64,000 nucleotides of DNA from Pseudoalteromonas citrea. Its GTDB lineage: Bacteria; Pseudomonadota; Gammaproteobacteria; Enterobacterales; Alteromonadaceae. The notes beneath the pieces are model-generated. The model did no database searches. It was not told where the DNA came from and saw nothing but the letters and a program-made list of their open reading frames with translations. The position numbers were made by a program, and so were the translations under genes. Positions 19,014 to 26,584 of this stretch are shown piece after piece (position 1 is the first letter of the stretch; each line of letters opens with the position of its first letter). The DNA lies in contig NZ_AHBZ03000027.1 of NCBI RefSeq assembly GCF_000238375.3, positions 744,001 through 808,000 of the forward strand. Reading direction: 5' to 3'.

Positions 19014-20180
19014 CTAGAATGTAATGAGCAACTCGTAAGAAGTGCCCTCTTTATTGATTGTATATTGCCAATGTAAGGCTTCGCATACTTGTTTCAAGAG
19101 CAACAAACCTAAACCAGTACCTTTTGTGCTGTTTGAGTCTGCTGAATAAGAGTTTTTAAAGCGAAGTTGAGTGCTCGATGCCTTTACTTTGAGGACGCCA
19201 CTACCATGTTGTAATGCATTTCTATAGATTTGTGCGAGCAATAAATTAAGTAAGGGCAAGTGCGCGTCAATGTAAATCTCATGTGTTATTGAGTCATGCA
19301 CTTGCAGCCCTTGGGGGGTATATACTTTTGCCATATTATACAAAACTGCACTGACATTTACAGGCGTTAGATCTCGTATATTGATATGCCATAGTGCCAA
19401 TATTGCGGTACTGACTTCACTGAGCGTAGAGTGAGCTTGTTCGAGTTGTGCAAGTACATCGAGAGATTGTAAAGGTAAGTCATCCAGTTGTTGTAATCGA
19501 GATAAGCTGTGGGTGATTTGTGTCAATGGCGTTCTAACCTCATGACTTAAATAGGCTGAAAAAATACGCTCTTTGTGCTGAGTGTGTTGCTCAGATTCTC
19601 GAGCGAGGATGAGTGCTTCAGCCACATTTTGTAGTTCAATAAACTTAAACGTTATATGTGGTTTATTCTTTGCTATTAGCTGGTTTAGCTGCTGCGTTTG
19701 TTGTCGGATTTGATAAGCGGCTTTTCCAATAATATAGAAAAATAATACCGTCAAGGTCGCCATCATCAAGATTACTAACGGTAAAATAGACGGGGATTCC
19801 TCTTCAGAGAAATAATGCATGACGAAAATAATATCTTTGGAATGCTCAGCTTGGTAAGGCAGTACATAAACTGCGTCAGTTGCGTGATGACCAAAATACA
19901 CGGTATTAATGGGCAGCTGATCTGTTTCCCATAACGATATTGTCCAGCTCGGTAACTCATTCACTGAAGTTGTTATGAGCTTAAAGTCATCAGCATATGG
20001 AAGTGATACGAGCGATGCAGATGCTTGCTCGGCATCATAAAAAAGGTAATGCGCGGCCGTTCCATCCAGCGCAAAATCGTAGCCAATTTTTGCGATACCG
20101 CCCCACAATAACATGACCAAGCATGCGCAAAACCCAAGCCTCACACTTAGGTATTTAAAGAGTGATTGCTTGTTATTCAT
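19014..20180 (-). CDS. Membrane sensor histidine kinase (QseC/PmrB-like)
   Basis: 388 residues from the ATG at 20180; a start at 20207 would deepen the overlap with the upstream regulator. Helix near residues 12-30, a periplasmic region of about 100 residues, second helix (LPLVILMMATLTVLFFYII), then a kinase with H-box LSHEVRTPLTQITH and an ATPase domain with QIYRNALQHG and GTGLGLLLLKQ. Its start overlaps the regulator's stop by 8 nt, so the two are translationally coupled. The D-box is weak (RFKNSYS), but the G-box is intact. Confidence 0.85.
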   Translation of the reverse strand: MNNKQSLFKYLSVRLGFCACLVMLLWGGIAKIGYDFALDGTAAHYLFYDAEQASASLVSLPYADDFKLITTSVNELPSWTISLWETDQLPINTVYFGHHATDAVYVLPYQAEHSKDIIFVMHYFSEEESPSILPLVILMMATLTVLFFYIIGKAAYQIRQQTQQLNQLIAKNKPHITFKFIELQNVAEALILARESEQHTQHKERIFSAYLSHEVRTPLTQITHSLSRLQQLDDLPLQSLDVLAQLEQAHSTLSEVSTAILALWHINIRDLTPVNVSAVLYNMAKVYTPQGLQVHDSITHEIYIDAHLPLLNLLLAQIYRNALQHGSGVLKVKASSTQLRFKNSYSADSNSTKGTGLGLLLLKQVCEALHWQYTINKEGTSYELLITF

Positions 20181-20847
20181 AAGGCTGCTCTTTAAGTGCA
20201 AGACCATGTTTTTTTAATGTATGTAATAACTCACTATCATTATTGTGACTAATATTACTACGTAGACGGGTGATAAGTGATTTGTACATATTGTTATTAA
20301 CGTCTTGTTCTGGCCACACAGTAGCAATAATCGTATCTTTCGTTACGGGGTTAGGGCTGTGTTGGATTAAAAGTGTGAGTAGGCACCATTGCTGAGGTGA
20401 TAAAATCAGCGTTCTGTCTGCACGTTTTACGAATTTTGCATCTAAATCGACAAATAACGAGCCAAGTTCAAATGTTTTATTAGGTTTTGTATTATGTTTT
20501 TGTGCCAGTAATTTTATGCGAACAGCCAGTTCCTCTAAGGCAAACGGTTTGGTTATATAGTCTAATGCGCCCAGTGAAAATGCCTTGAGTTTATCTTCAA
20601 GCTCGGTGCGGGCCGTTAAAAAGAGTATAGGGGCTTGGCTATATTCTTGTAGTGTACTGGCAAGTTCTAACCCTGTGCCATCAGGTAAGTTAATATCTAA
20701 TATTATCGCATCATAATGTGATCCATTAGCAATCCCCTTGGCTTGGGTTAATGAGCTTGCATAGTCTACTTCAATGTTTTCCGCATTTAAAAAGTCAATA
20801 GTTTGAGCTGCTAGTAGGGTGTCATCTTCTACCAATAATATGATCAT
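20173..20847 (-). CDS. OmpR-family response regulator
   Basis: 224 residues: receiver (1-115) with LLVEDD, phospho-Asp in AIILDINLPDGTG and Lys in YITKPFAL; winged-helix output (about 125-220) with SPQQWCLLTLLIQHSPNPVT and a shortened C-terminus (KKHGLALKEQPYE) in place of the usual GYG-containing hairpin. It is transcribed away from the amidohydrolase gene across a 71-bp gap, and cotranscribed with the kinase. Confidence 0.88.
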   Translation of the reverse strand: MIILLVEDDTLLAAQTIDFLNAENIEVDYASSLTQAKGIANGSHYDAIILDINLPDGTGLELASTLQEYSQAPILFLTARTELEDKLKAFSLGALDYITKPFALEELAVRIKLLAQKHNTKPNKTFELGSLFVDLDAKFVKRADRTLILSPQQWCLLTLLIQHSPNPVTKDTIIATVWPEQDVNNNMYKSLITRLRSNISHNNDSELLHTLKKHGLALKEQPYE

Positions 20848-20918
20848 AGTTAGCCTATACTGTTACCTTCTGGTTACCACTGACTTGATATTGTATCGCT
20901 ACACCTTAGGAGTCAACT

Positions 20919-22646
20919 ATGAGTAAATCCACTATGATGTTAAGTTCAGCCGTATTAGCTATTTCATGTGCCATTGCTGGTTGTGGTAGCGATTCAAAAT
21001 CAGTGACCACACCCACCGTGAAAAATAGCAGTGAAGTATCTAGCCAAGTTATTGCCACAAAAGTGTTCACCAATGGTGAAGTATACACGGTAAACCCAGC
21101 GCAACCTTGGGCAGAAGCGGTGGCATTGAAAGGGAATAAAATCATTTTCGTTGGTAGTAGCGAAGGGGCTAAAGCGTATTTAGGGGATAAAACACACGTT
21201 ATTGACCTTAAAGGTAAGATGATGATGCCCGGCTTTCATGATGTGCATATGCATCCCTTGGAGTCAGCGTCACAAGCAACGCAGTTCACCGTGCCTTCAT
21301 CTGCGAGTGAGGGGGAGTATATTGATGCGATTTATAATGCATCGGTGCAAAACCCCAATGCACAATGGCTTATTGGCTATGGGCATGAAATAGCAACGTT
21401 GCTAGAAATGGAAAGTTCACCGCTCGCGGTAATTAATGAGGCAGTGAAAGACCGGCCTGTGATCATTATGGAGCAAACATCACATTCTATGTGGGTAAAC
21501 GATAAAGCATTACAGCTGGCCAGTATTAACCACAATAGCCAAGACCCAGTTGGTGGGGTTTTTGGCAGAGATGAGGCGGGTAATCTCGACGGTATTTTGT
21601 ATGATAATGCGGGCAACCAAGTGATGGAATTAGCTATGCAGTCGCTCACAAATGCGAAGCAGCAAGATTATGATGGTTTGATTGAATACACTATGCCAGA
21701 GCTAAATAAAGCGGGGATCACGTCAATTAGCGATGCGCGTACCTATTGGCAGCGAGGTCATTTAGAAACGTGGCAGCGTGTTGCCAAAGAAGATAACTTA
21801 ACATTACGTGTGAGTCTAGGGTTATGGGCTTATCCTGATATGAATGATGAACGTCAAATCTCAACGATAAAATCACTATATAAAAGTAGCTCTGATAGCT
21901 TACTGAAAGTAAACCAAGTGAAGTTTTACATGGATGGCATTTTAGTGAATACGACCGCCGCTATGAATGAACCATATCACACGAATTGGCTAGGCTTATA
22001 TCAAAATAAAGGGTTGAACTATTTTACGCAAAGCCGTTTAGAAAAGTACATCAAAGCGTTGGAGCCAGCTGGTTTTGACTTTAATATTCATGGTATTGGT
22101 GACCGCGGTATTCACGAAGCACTAAACGCCATTGAAAATGCATCAAATGGCACTGCGCGCCATCGCATTACACACTTAGAAGTCGTTGACCCTGAAGATT
22201 ATACGCGCTTTGATAAATTAAATGTGATTGCCGATGCGCAAGTAGCTGGTGATTTTACAGATCCAGGCCACTGGCATGAAACCATTCCTTTGATTGGCAG
22301 TGAACGCGCTCAAGATTTAGTGCCGATTAAAAATTTGGTTAATGCGGGTGCAACCTTGACACTCAGCAGTGATTGGAATGTAAGCACATTTAATCCTTTC
22401 GTGGGCTTGAGTAATGCAATATCACGTGCGCCGCAGAATATTACCCTAGCACAGGCAATTGAAGCATATACTATCAACAGTGCCTATGCGATGCGTCAAG
22501 ACCAACAAGTCGGCAGTATTGAACTAGGGAAATTAGCAGATTTGGTGGTGTTAGATAGGAATTTATTCGAACGCAGCGCACTGGAAATCAAAAATACGCA
22601 GGTTGAAATGACGCTCCTCGATGGAGAGATTGTCTATCAGCGTTAA
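20919..22646 (+). CDS. Exported amidohydrolase lipoprotein (YtcJ-like, Amidohydro_3)
   Basis: 575 residues with a lipoprotein signal (AISCAIAGCGSD, lipobox IAGC). The mature protein has the amidohydrolase beta-sandwich segment (KVFTNGEVYTVNPAQPWAEA), the metal motif HxH in MPGFHDVHMHPLES, later metal ligands in FNIHGIGDRG and HRITHLEVV, and the Asp in TLSSDWNVS. YtcJ-like enzymes hydrolyse amide or ester bonds of varied substrates; the substrate is unknown. Divergent from a response regulator by about 70 bp. Confidence 0.85.
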   Translation: MSKSTMMLSSAVLAISCAIAGCGSDSKSVTTPTVKNSSEVSSQVIATKVFTNGEVYTVNPAQPWAEAVALKGNKIIFVGSSEGAKAYLGDKTHVIDLKGKMMMPGFHDVHMHPLESASQATQFTVPSSASEGEYIDAIYNASVQNPNAQWLIGYGHEIATLLEMESSPLAVINEAVKDRPVIIMEQTSHSMWVNDKALQLASINHNSQDPVGGVFGRDEAGNLDGILYDNAGNQVMELAMQSLTNAKQQDYDGLIEYTMPELNKAGITSISDARTYWQRGHLETWQRVAKEDNLTLRVSLGLWAYPDMNDERQISTIKSLYKSSSDSLLKVNQVKFYMDGILVNTTAAMNEPYHTNWLGLYQNKGLNYFTQSRLEKYIKALEPAGFDFNIHGIGDRGIHEALNAIENASNGTARHRITHLEVVDPEDYTRFDKLNVIADAQVAGDFTDPGHWHETIPLIGSERAQDLVPIKNLVNAGATLTLSSDWNVSTFNPFVGLSNAISRAPQNITLAQAIEAYTINSAYAMRQDQQVGSIELGKLADLVVLDRNLFERSALEIKNTQVEMTLLDGEIVYQR

Positions 22647-22761
22647 GGGTGCAGACGTGAAAAGAGGCTGGGTGGTAGTAGCTCAAATCTTATCTTACAG
22701 TATTGATGAATCGGTTCATATTTCACCGGACAGGCAGTTATAAGCGAAAAACAGACTGTCT

Positions 22762-22795
22762 CTCTAACTCATTTTTGGACACAAACGAGTTAGAG
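22762..22795 (+). terminator. Inverted repeat downstream of the amidohydrolase gene
   Basis: Arms CTCTAACTC and GAGTTAGAG pair perfectly around a 16-nt loop, with an AT-rich stretch after it. It could end the amidohydrolase transcript, but the large loop and the distance (about 115 bp from the stop) make this weak. Confidence 0.3.
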
Positions 22796-22814
22796 TATTT
22801 ATTAAATAACGCTT

Positions 22815-22895
22815 GCCTAACCGGCGCAAAATAGCAGGCTAAAATTAGCGACGAAGGAGCTCCGTCTGCTATTTTGCGTCCCTTTTTGTTTAGGT
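22815..22895 (-). repeat. attC-like recombination site of cassette A
   Basis: Read on the minus strand, this lies 6 nt after the stop of the 146-residue gene. It opens with an R''-like core (ACCTAAAC), has 13-bp perfect inverted arms (cgcaaaatagcag at 22825-22837, ctgctattttgcg at 22866-22878) and closes with GTTAGGC, an exact match to the integron core GTTRRRY. The R'' is complementary, apart from one extra A, to the first bases of the cassette itself (TTAGGT at 23346-23351), as the circular-cassette rule predicts. Confidence 0.6.
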
Positions 22896-22900
22896 ACTTA

Positions 22901-23341
22901 TCAGGTAACCTTCTGTTTATAAGTGATTTTTAGTAAAGCTGATGCAATAATATATTCTAAGAACGCAAAAACCATCTGGAGTGAAGAAAAAATACCGCTA
23001 ACTATATCTGTAGGAGCTTCCCCTCTCGGAAATGGCTTCGTTTTATGAATAAAGTAAAAAAAGTTTATAAATCCATAGATAGTTATTAATGCCAATACAA
23101 ATAAATATTTACCATTTGTAGCTGAAAAAATATGAACCAGATTACCATTACTACCATTAGGCATTGTTTTATTACACATATTTACCAATGGGATTGCCAT
23201 TAATATGACAAAGGCTTGAAAAAAAAATGTGATTGACTTGAAAATCACAATGCCAAAGTGGCTGCAAATATTTATTATTACAACTGACAAAAAGCAAAAC
23301 AATGCCAGCCCTGAAAAAAATCGAAGAGTTGATGGTGTCAT
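22901..23341 (-). CDS. Four-helix membrane protein, cassette-encoded, unknown function
   Basis: 146 residues, mostly hydrophobic, with about four membrane spans (FFSGLALFCFLSVVIINI, SITFFFQAFVILMAIPLV, YLFVLALITIYGFINFFYFI and IVSGIFSSLQMVFAFLEYII). No recognisable family. The ATG lies only a few nt inside the presumed cassette boundary (GTTAGGTAACTATG on the minus strand) and has no good ribosome-binding site of its own. An attC-like site follows the stop. Short orphan membrane proteins of this kind are common in integron cassettes. Confidence 0.6.
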   Translation of the reverse strand: MTPSTLRFFSGLALFCFLSVVIINICSHFGIVIFKSITFFFQAFVILMAIPLVNMCNKTMPNGSNGNLVHIFSATNGKYLFVLALITIYGFINFFYFIHKTKPFPRGEAPTDIVSGIFSSLQMVFAFLEYIIASALLKITYKQKVT

Positions 23342-23345
23342 AGTT

Positions 23346-23404
23346 ACCTAACTATTTAGTATTTATGCGGCACGTTGTTTGTGCTGCATAATCGCTTGTT
23401 GGAC
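23346..23404 (-). repeat. attC-like 59-bp site (upstream of cassette A)
   Basis: On the minus strand it runs from GTCCAAC (fits RYYYAAC) through imperfect inverted arms (ATTATGCAGCAC and GTGCCGCATAAAT, with an unpaired base) to GTTAGGT (fits GTTRRRY). It forms one end of the 330-bp repeat copy A and abuts the 146-residue gene. Pairing between the outer cores is only 4 of 7, so confidence is moderate. Confidence 0.45.
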
Positions 23405-23678
23405 TGAGCCGCTACCTGCTCGGTGTGTCAGAGTTGGTGTTATTTATGCTATGGGAATTTGCTTTTAGTGGCGTAACTTGTCTCGAGCCTATTTTATCGG
23501 CTTGTCTTTCGTGCTTAAGTCATCCCTGCATTACTCAGTACGTTTTATCGTGCCATTAGAGCTAATTTTCGCTGATTTATCAATGATATTTTCACCGCGC
23601 ACGCACTTTTCTAGCCCGAACACTTAAGCAGGTTAACCCGTTGATTTAATGCAGCAAGCTCTGCTGATAGCTCGTTCG
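23349..23678. repeat. 330-bp dispersed repeat, copy A
   Basis: Near-identical to 26090-26419 over the full 330 bp, with only scattered differences (about a dozen substitutions by eye). Similarity stops abruptly at both ends: at the GTTA core next to the cassette gene, and at GCTCGTTCG on the other side. Minus-strand frames in both copies encode a similar short C-terminal stretch (NELSAELAALNQRVNLLKCSG in copy A; a stop interrupts copy B), suggesting it is the 3' part of an older gene plus its attC-like end. Confidence 0.85.
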
Positions 23679-23751
23679 TGCTAATTTCATAGTCTCTTCA
23701 CTTGAATTAACTATTTCGTTAAATCGTAAAAACCCTATTTTGCACGTCAAT

Positions 23752-23766
23752 TTTGGGTGGGTGTCA
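23752..23766 (+). repeat. Solo copy of the RAYT-unit end sequence
   Basis: TTTGGGTGGGTGTCA matches the outward-facing end of the RAYT unit (TTTGGATGGGTGTCA, 26585-26599 minus) at 14 of 15 positions. It is followed within 20 bp by a perfect 13-bp hairpin at 23783-23812 (aatcacagagtaa, loop ttgc), the kind of tag-plus-palindrome layout seen in REP sequences. Confidence 0.5.
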
Positions 23767-23942
23767 GTCAAAATTTTTAAAGAATCACAGAGTAATTGCT
23801 TACTCTGTGATTGCCGTTTTGAACCCAAAACTGAATACATATATAAGATTTACGTTGGGTGATGAGATGGACACTCCCAAATCGGCGTCAATGCGCCAAA
23901 CTAAAGGTGTGTTTTTAACGATAGTTAGTAGGAGCATCCATC

Positions 23943-24980
23943 ATGAATAACGTTAGTATATTAAGCATCGATTTAGCAAAAAATGTCTTTCAACTTCTTG
24001 GAATTGATGAACACGGAAAACCTTGTTTCTCAAAGCGGGTTTCTAGAGTAAAACTCCATGAAATAATCCTTAATTTACCGCCTTGTAAAGTCGTTATGGA
24101 AGCTTGTTCATCCTCTCACTACTGGGGCAGAGCATGCTTAAATTCTGGTCATCAAGTTAATTTAATTCCTGCACAACATGTTACCCCATTTGTACGTGGT
24201 AACAAAAATGATAAAAATGATTGTTTGGCAATATATGAAGCAAGTAGAAGGCCTAACATTCGCTTTGTTCCCATTAAAAGTGAACAGCAACAAGCTGTGC
24301 TTTGTCTACATAGAATACGAGAAAGGCTACTCAGTACTCGTACTGCCTGTATAAATCAAACTCGAAGTTTACTCCTCGAATTTGGGTTTCACATTCCCAA
24401 AGCATACTCTGTATTCAAAAAGCATATCCATGAACTTTTATCACAAGATGTTCAACCTGTTATTCGCCTCATGTTGTTAGAAGTACAACAAGAGTTAGAA
24501 AACTATGATAAAAAAATTAAACTCATGGATACCTTGTTCCAACAAACTAATACCCACAACACCAGTGCAGAAATTATGCAATCAATTCCCGGGATTGGCC
24601 CTATCATTGCCTCCGCGTTTAGCGCTAGTATCGATAAAGGGCAAGCATTTAAAAGTGCGAAAGACTTTAGCGTCTGGCTTGGCCTTACGCCTAGGCAATA
24701 TGCGTCTGGTGAAACAAATCGTTTGGGCACAATTACTAAACGTGGAGATGGGTACCTCAGAAAACAACTTATTCATGGTGCTCGAACGGTTGTGAACCAC
24801 GCGCATAAAAAAGACGATGACCTGAACCTATGGGTCACTGCCATCAAGCAAAGGCGTGGTGTGAATAAAGCTGCGGTTGCAATGGCGCATCGTCTGGCAA
24901 GATTAATGTGGATATTACTTCAAAAAAATGAATATTACCGCCCCATACGTTCATGCAACCAGGTTCAAGGTAATGTTTAA
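23943..24980 (+). CDS. IS110/IS1111-family DEDD transposase
   Basis: 345 residues: an N-terminal RuvC-like DEDD domain (SIDLAKNVFQLLGID, VVMEACSSSHYWGR, KNDKNDCLAIYEA) and a C-terminal Tnp_20 domain (QSIPGIGPIIASAF, WLGLTPRQYASGETNRLG) with the conserved catalytic Ser in YASGE. Starts at an ATG with GGAG about 8 nt upstream. Full length for the family and with no frameshift, so probably active. It recombines DNA under guidance of a structured RNA made from the element's non-coding end. Confidence 0.92.
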   Translation: MNNVSILSIDLAKNVFQLLGIDEHGKPCFSKRVSRVKLHEIILNLPPCKVVMEACSSSHYWGRACLNSGHQVNLIPAQHVTPFVRGNKNDKNDCLAIYEASRRPNIRFVPIKSEQQQAVLCLHRIRERLLSTRTACINQTRSLLLEFGFHIPKAYSVFKKHIHELLSQDVQPVIRLMLLEVQQELENYDKKIKLMDTLFQQTNTHNTSAEIMQSIPGIGPIIASAFSASIDKGQAFKSAKDFSVWLGLTPRQYASGETNRLGTITKRGDGYLRKQLIHGARTVVNHAHKKDDDLNLWVTAIKQRRGVNKAAVAMAHRLARLMWILLQKNEYYRPIRSCNQVQGNV

Positions 24981-25333
24981 ATACAAAGTTAGATTGGCAA
25001 GCAGCTCGTAAAAGACAAGGGTGACTTAACCCGAGTGGGTGTTGAGAGTACTTGCCAATCGCCTATCATTGTTCGCTACAGTTAGATGAAAAAAGGCCTA
25101 GCCTGCCTATACAAAACCCGGCAAAGGCACGGTATATAAACCGCTTGGGTGTATTCAAATTAGGGTGTATAGGCTCGAAGCTCATTAGGGGCACTGAAAT
25201 AACAGTTAAGCCCGGATATATGTCAGAGCAACGCTTTATTGCAAATGGGTCAAACGTCAAACAGTGGCAGCGACGAAATGAAAAAACGAGGTAGTTTATT
25301 CTACACCGCCAGAGTTATTTTGTTTGACATACC
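24981..25333 (+). ncRNA. Predicted seeker/bridge RNA region of the IS1111 element
   Basis: A non-coding stretch between the transposase stop and the right inverted repeat, the position of the guide RNA in IS1111-group elements. It contains ATATATGTCAG (25216-25226), identical over 11 nt to the right junction of this very insertion (25344-25354: element end ATA, core TG, target TCAG), and TTGGGTGT (25145-25152), matching the left target plus core (TTGGG-TG). These look like guide segments. Exact RNA ends and structure are not determined. Confidence 0.6.
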
Positions 25334-25419
25334 GGGAGTGTCCATATATGTCAGTTAAAATTGAATTGGTGTTAGTTAAAATTGTTAATGGGCCAAATTT
25401 TGTCCTTATTAAACAGTTT

Positions 25420-25428
25420 GTTATGTGC
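25420..25428 (-). repeat. R''-like half of cassette B's attC
   Basis: GCACATAAC on the minus strand lies 10 nt past the stop of the lipoprotein gene. It is the exact reverse complement of GTTATGTGC at the start of the same cassette (26085-26093), as expected when a cassette's start and its attC form the same core when circular. The rest of the site runs toward the IS1111 element and its other half was not found, so it is probably broken. Confidence 0.5.
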
Positions 25429-25438
25429 TTTGGTAAAC

Positions 25439-26032
25439 TTAGAAAAGATCTACTTTTTTAGATGTTGAATTAGGGATGTTATCGTCAGAAAACTTCCCGC
25501 ATATTGATGCCATTCCAAGCTTTCTTGCATCATTAGGCAACCCATATCTAGCAGAAACTCGACTTACAGCATCGTCACATCTGTACCACTCAGCCTTATC
25601 GCCAAGTAAATATGCCATACGAGCATAAAATAGCTCATATACATATGGATGATCTGGTTTACCATTTTTACCAACAGGTAAGCCCAAAGTTAAAAGGCTT
25701 TGGTTTATCTCTGTTTCTTCGATTTCTAATCGAGATCTCGTTACACCATTTTTTTCCTGAGCTACAAAATTAAATGAGTATCCATCAATTTCATTTGCAA
25801 CAACATAAAAACCGATAGATGTTCTAGTTGCATTAAACCCATCTGACGTGTTTTCAAAATTAACATCACTAGGGTCTGAGAGACGAATAACTTCACGAGC
25901 TGCTGCTATAACCTCTTGCTTATTATGATTTTTATACTCCCTTAATTTCCACTCTTCCTGAGAAAGGTCTGGGCGCTGACTTGCACAGCCTGCTAATACT
26001 AAAACTGATGCGGCTGCTAATAATCGAACCAT
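25439..26032 (-). CDS. Cassette-encoded lipoprotein, unknown function
   Basis: 197 residues with a lipoprotein signal (LAAASVLVLAGCASQ; lipobox LAGC) and AAGGAG 7 nt before the ATG. The mature part is a mixed alpha/beta domain (SIGFYVVANEIDGYSFNFVA, SRLEIEETEINQS) with two later Cys (WYRCDDAV, MASICGKF). No family recognised. It stands alone, bounded by GTTATGTGC upstream and GCACATAAC downstream, consistent with a mobile gene cassette; the 330-bp repeat copy B precedes it. Confidence 0.7.
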   Translation of the reverse strand: MVRLLAAASVLVLAGCASQRPDLSQEEWKLREYKNHNKQEVIAAAREVIRLSDPSDVNFENTSDGFNATRTSIGFYVVANEIDGYSFNFVAQEKNGVTRSRLEIEETEINQSLLTLGLPVGKNGKPDHPYVYELFYARMAYLLGDKAEWYRCDDAVSRVSARYGLPNDARKLGMASICGKFSDDNIPNSTSKKVDLF

Positions 26033-26084
26033 CTAACTACTCCTTGGTTATTATAAAAATTCCTGATTGTATATTCGTGCCTTA

Positions 26085-26145
26085 GCACATAACTATTTAG
26101 TATTTATGCGGCACGTTGTTTTTGCTGCATAATCGCTTGTTGGAC
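26085..26145 (-). repeat. attC-like site (upstream of cassette B)
   Basis: Same structure as the site at 23346-23404: minus-strand GTCCAAC, imperfect arms around GCAGCA/CGTGCCGC, ending in GTTATGTGC where the sequence switches from the 330-bp repeat to the lipoprotein cassette. GTTATGT deviates from GTTRRRY at one position, but the 9-nt complementarity to the cassette's own R'' supports the boundary. Confidence 0.45.
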
Positions 26146-26419
26146 TGAGCCGCTACCTGCTCGGTGTGTCAGAGTTGGTGTTATTTATGCTGTGGGAATT
26201 TGCTTTTGGTGGCGTAACTTGTCTCGAGCCTATTTTATCGGCTTGTCTTTCGTGATTAAGCCATCCCTGCATTACTCAGTACGTTTTATCGTGCCATTAG
26301 AGCTAATTTTCGCTGATTTATCAATGATATTTTCACCACACACGTACTTTTCTAGCCCGAACACTTAAGCAGGTTAACCCGTTGATTTAATTAAGCAAGC
26401 TCTGCTGCTAGCTCGTTCG
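26090..26419. repeat. 330-bp dispersed repeat, copy B
   Basis: Direct-orientation partner of 23349-23678. It ends at the cassette boundary on one side and runs into the ISNCY relic on the other. The small open frame seen in copy A is interrupted by a TAA here. Each copy lies directly upstream of a minus-strand cassette gene. Confidence 0.85.
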
Positions 26420-26570
26420 CAATATCTGGCTAAGGGAAAATATGAATACTACTGTGTTACGATTAGCAAAACTAGCTGAAACTCGGCAACATTGATAATG
26501 TGATTACGACAAAGTTGCTCGGTAATTAGACCGTCAGTATCCCTTGTTAATCACACTTATTCAGCCGAAT
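26420..26570 (+). pseudogene. Relic of an ISNCY-type element (3' end only)
   Basis: The frame reads RNIWLRENMNTTVLRLAKL and then stops, matching the end of the complete transposase at 29626-31140 (RSVWLRNNMNTTALRVEKS). It is followed by an almost identical right-end sequence (gaccgtcagtatcccttgtt at 26529-26548, then acttattcagccgaat at 26555-26570). Only this tail of the sister element remains; it starts exactly where the 330-bp repeat ends. Confidence 0.75.
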
Positions 26571-26584
26571 TAGGAAATTTTAAC

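Larger units (their letters stand above)
23860..25350 (+). mobile_element. IS1111-group (IS110 family) insertion sequence, apparently intact
   Basis: Perfect 12-bp subterminal inverted repeats (atggacactccc 23867-23878; gggagtgtccat 25334-25345) flank one transposase gene and a 350-bp 3' non-coding region. Removing the element with one copy of a TG dinucleotide joins TTGGG-TG-TCAGTTAAAATT, which matches the sequence at 26573-26590 (minus strand) over 18 nt; so the TG at 23860-23861 and at 25349-25350 mark the junctions. The IRs lie 5 bp and 3 bp inside these TG pairs. Subterminal IRs and the 3' location of non-coding DNA are IS1111-group features. Confidence 0.82.

Noticed and set aside
23646-23840. 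64-residue minus-strand frame spanning the repeat edge
   Set aside because: It crosses the RAYT-end tag and the hairpin, has no ribosome-binding site and no homologue-like composition; treated as chance.
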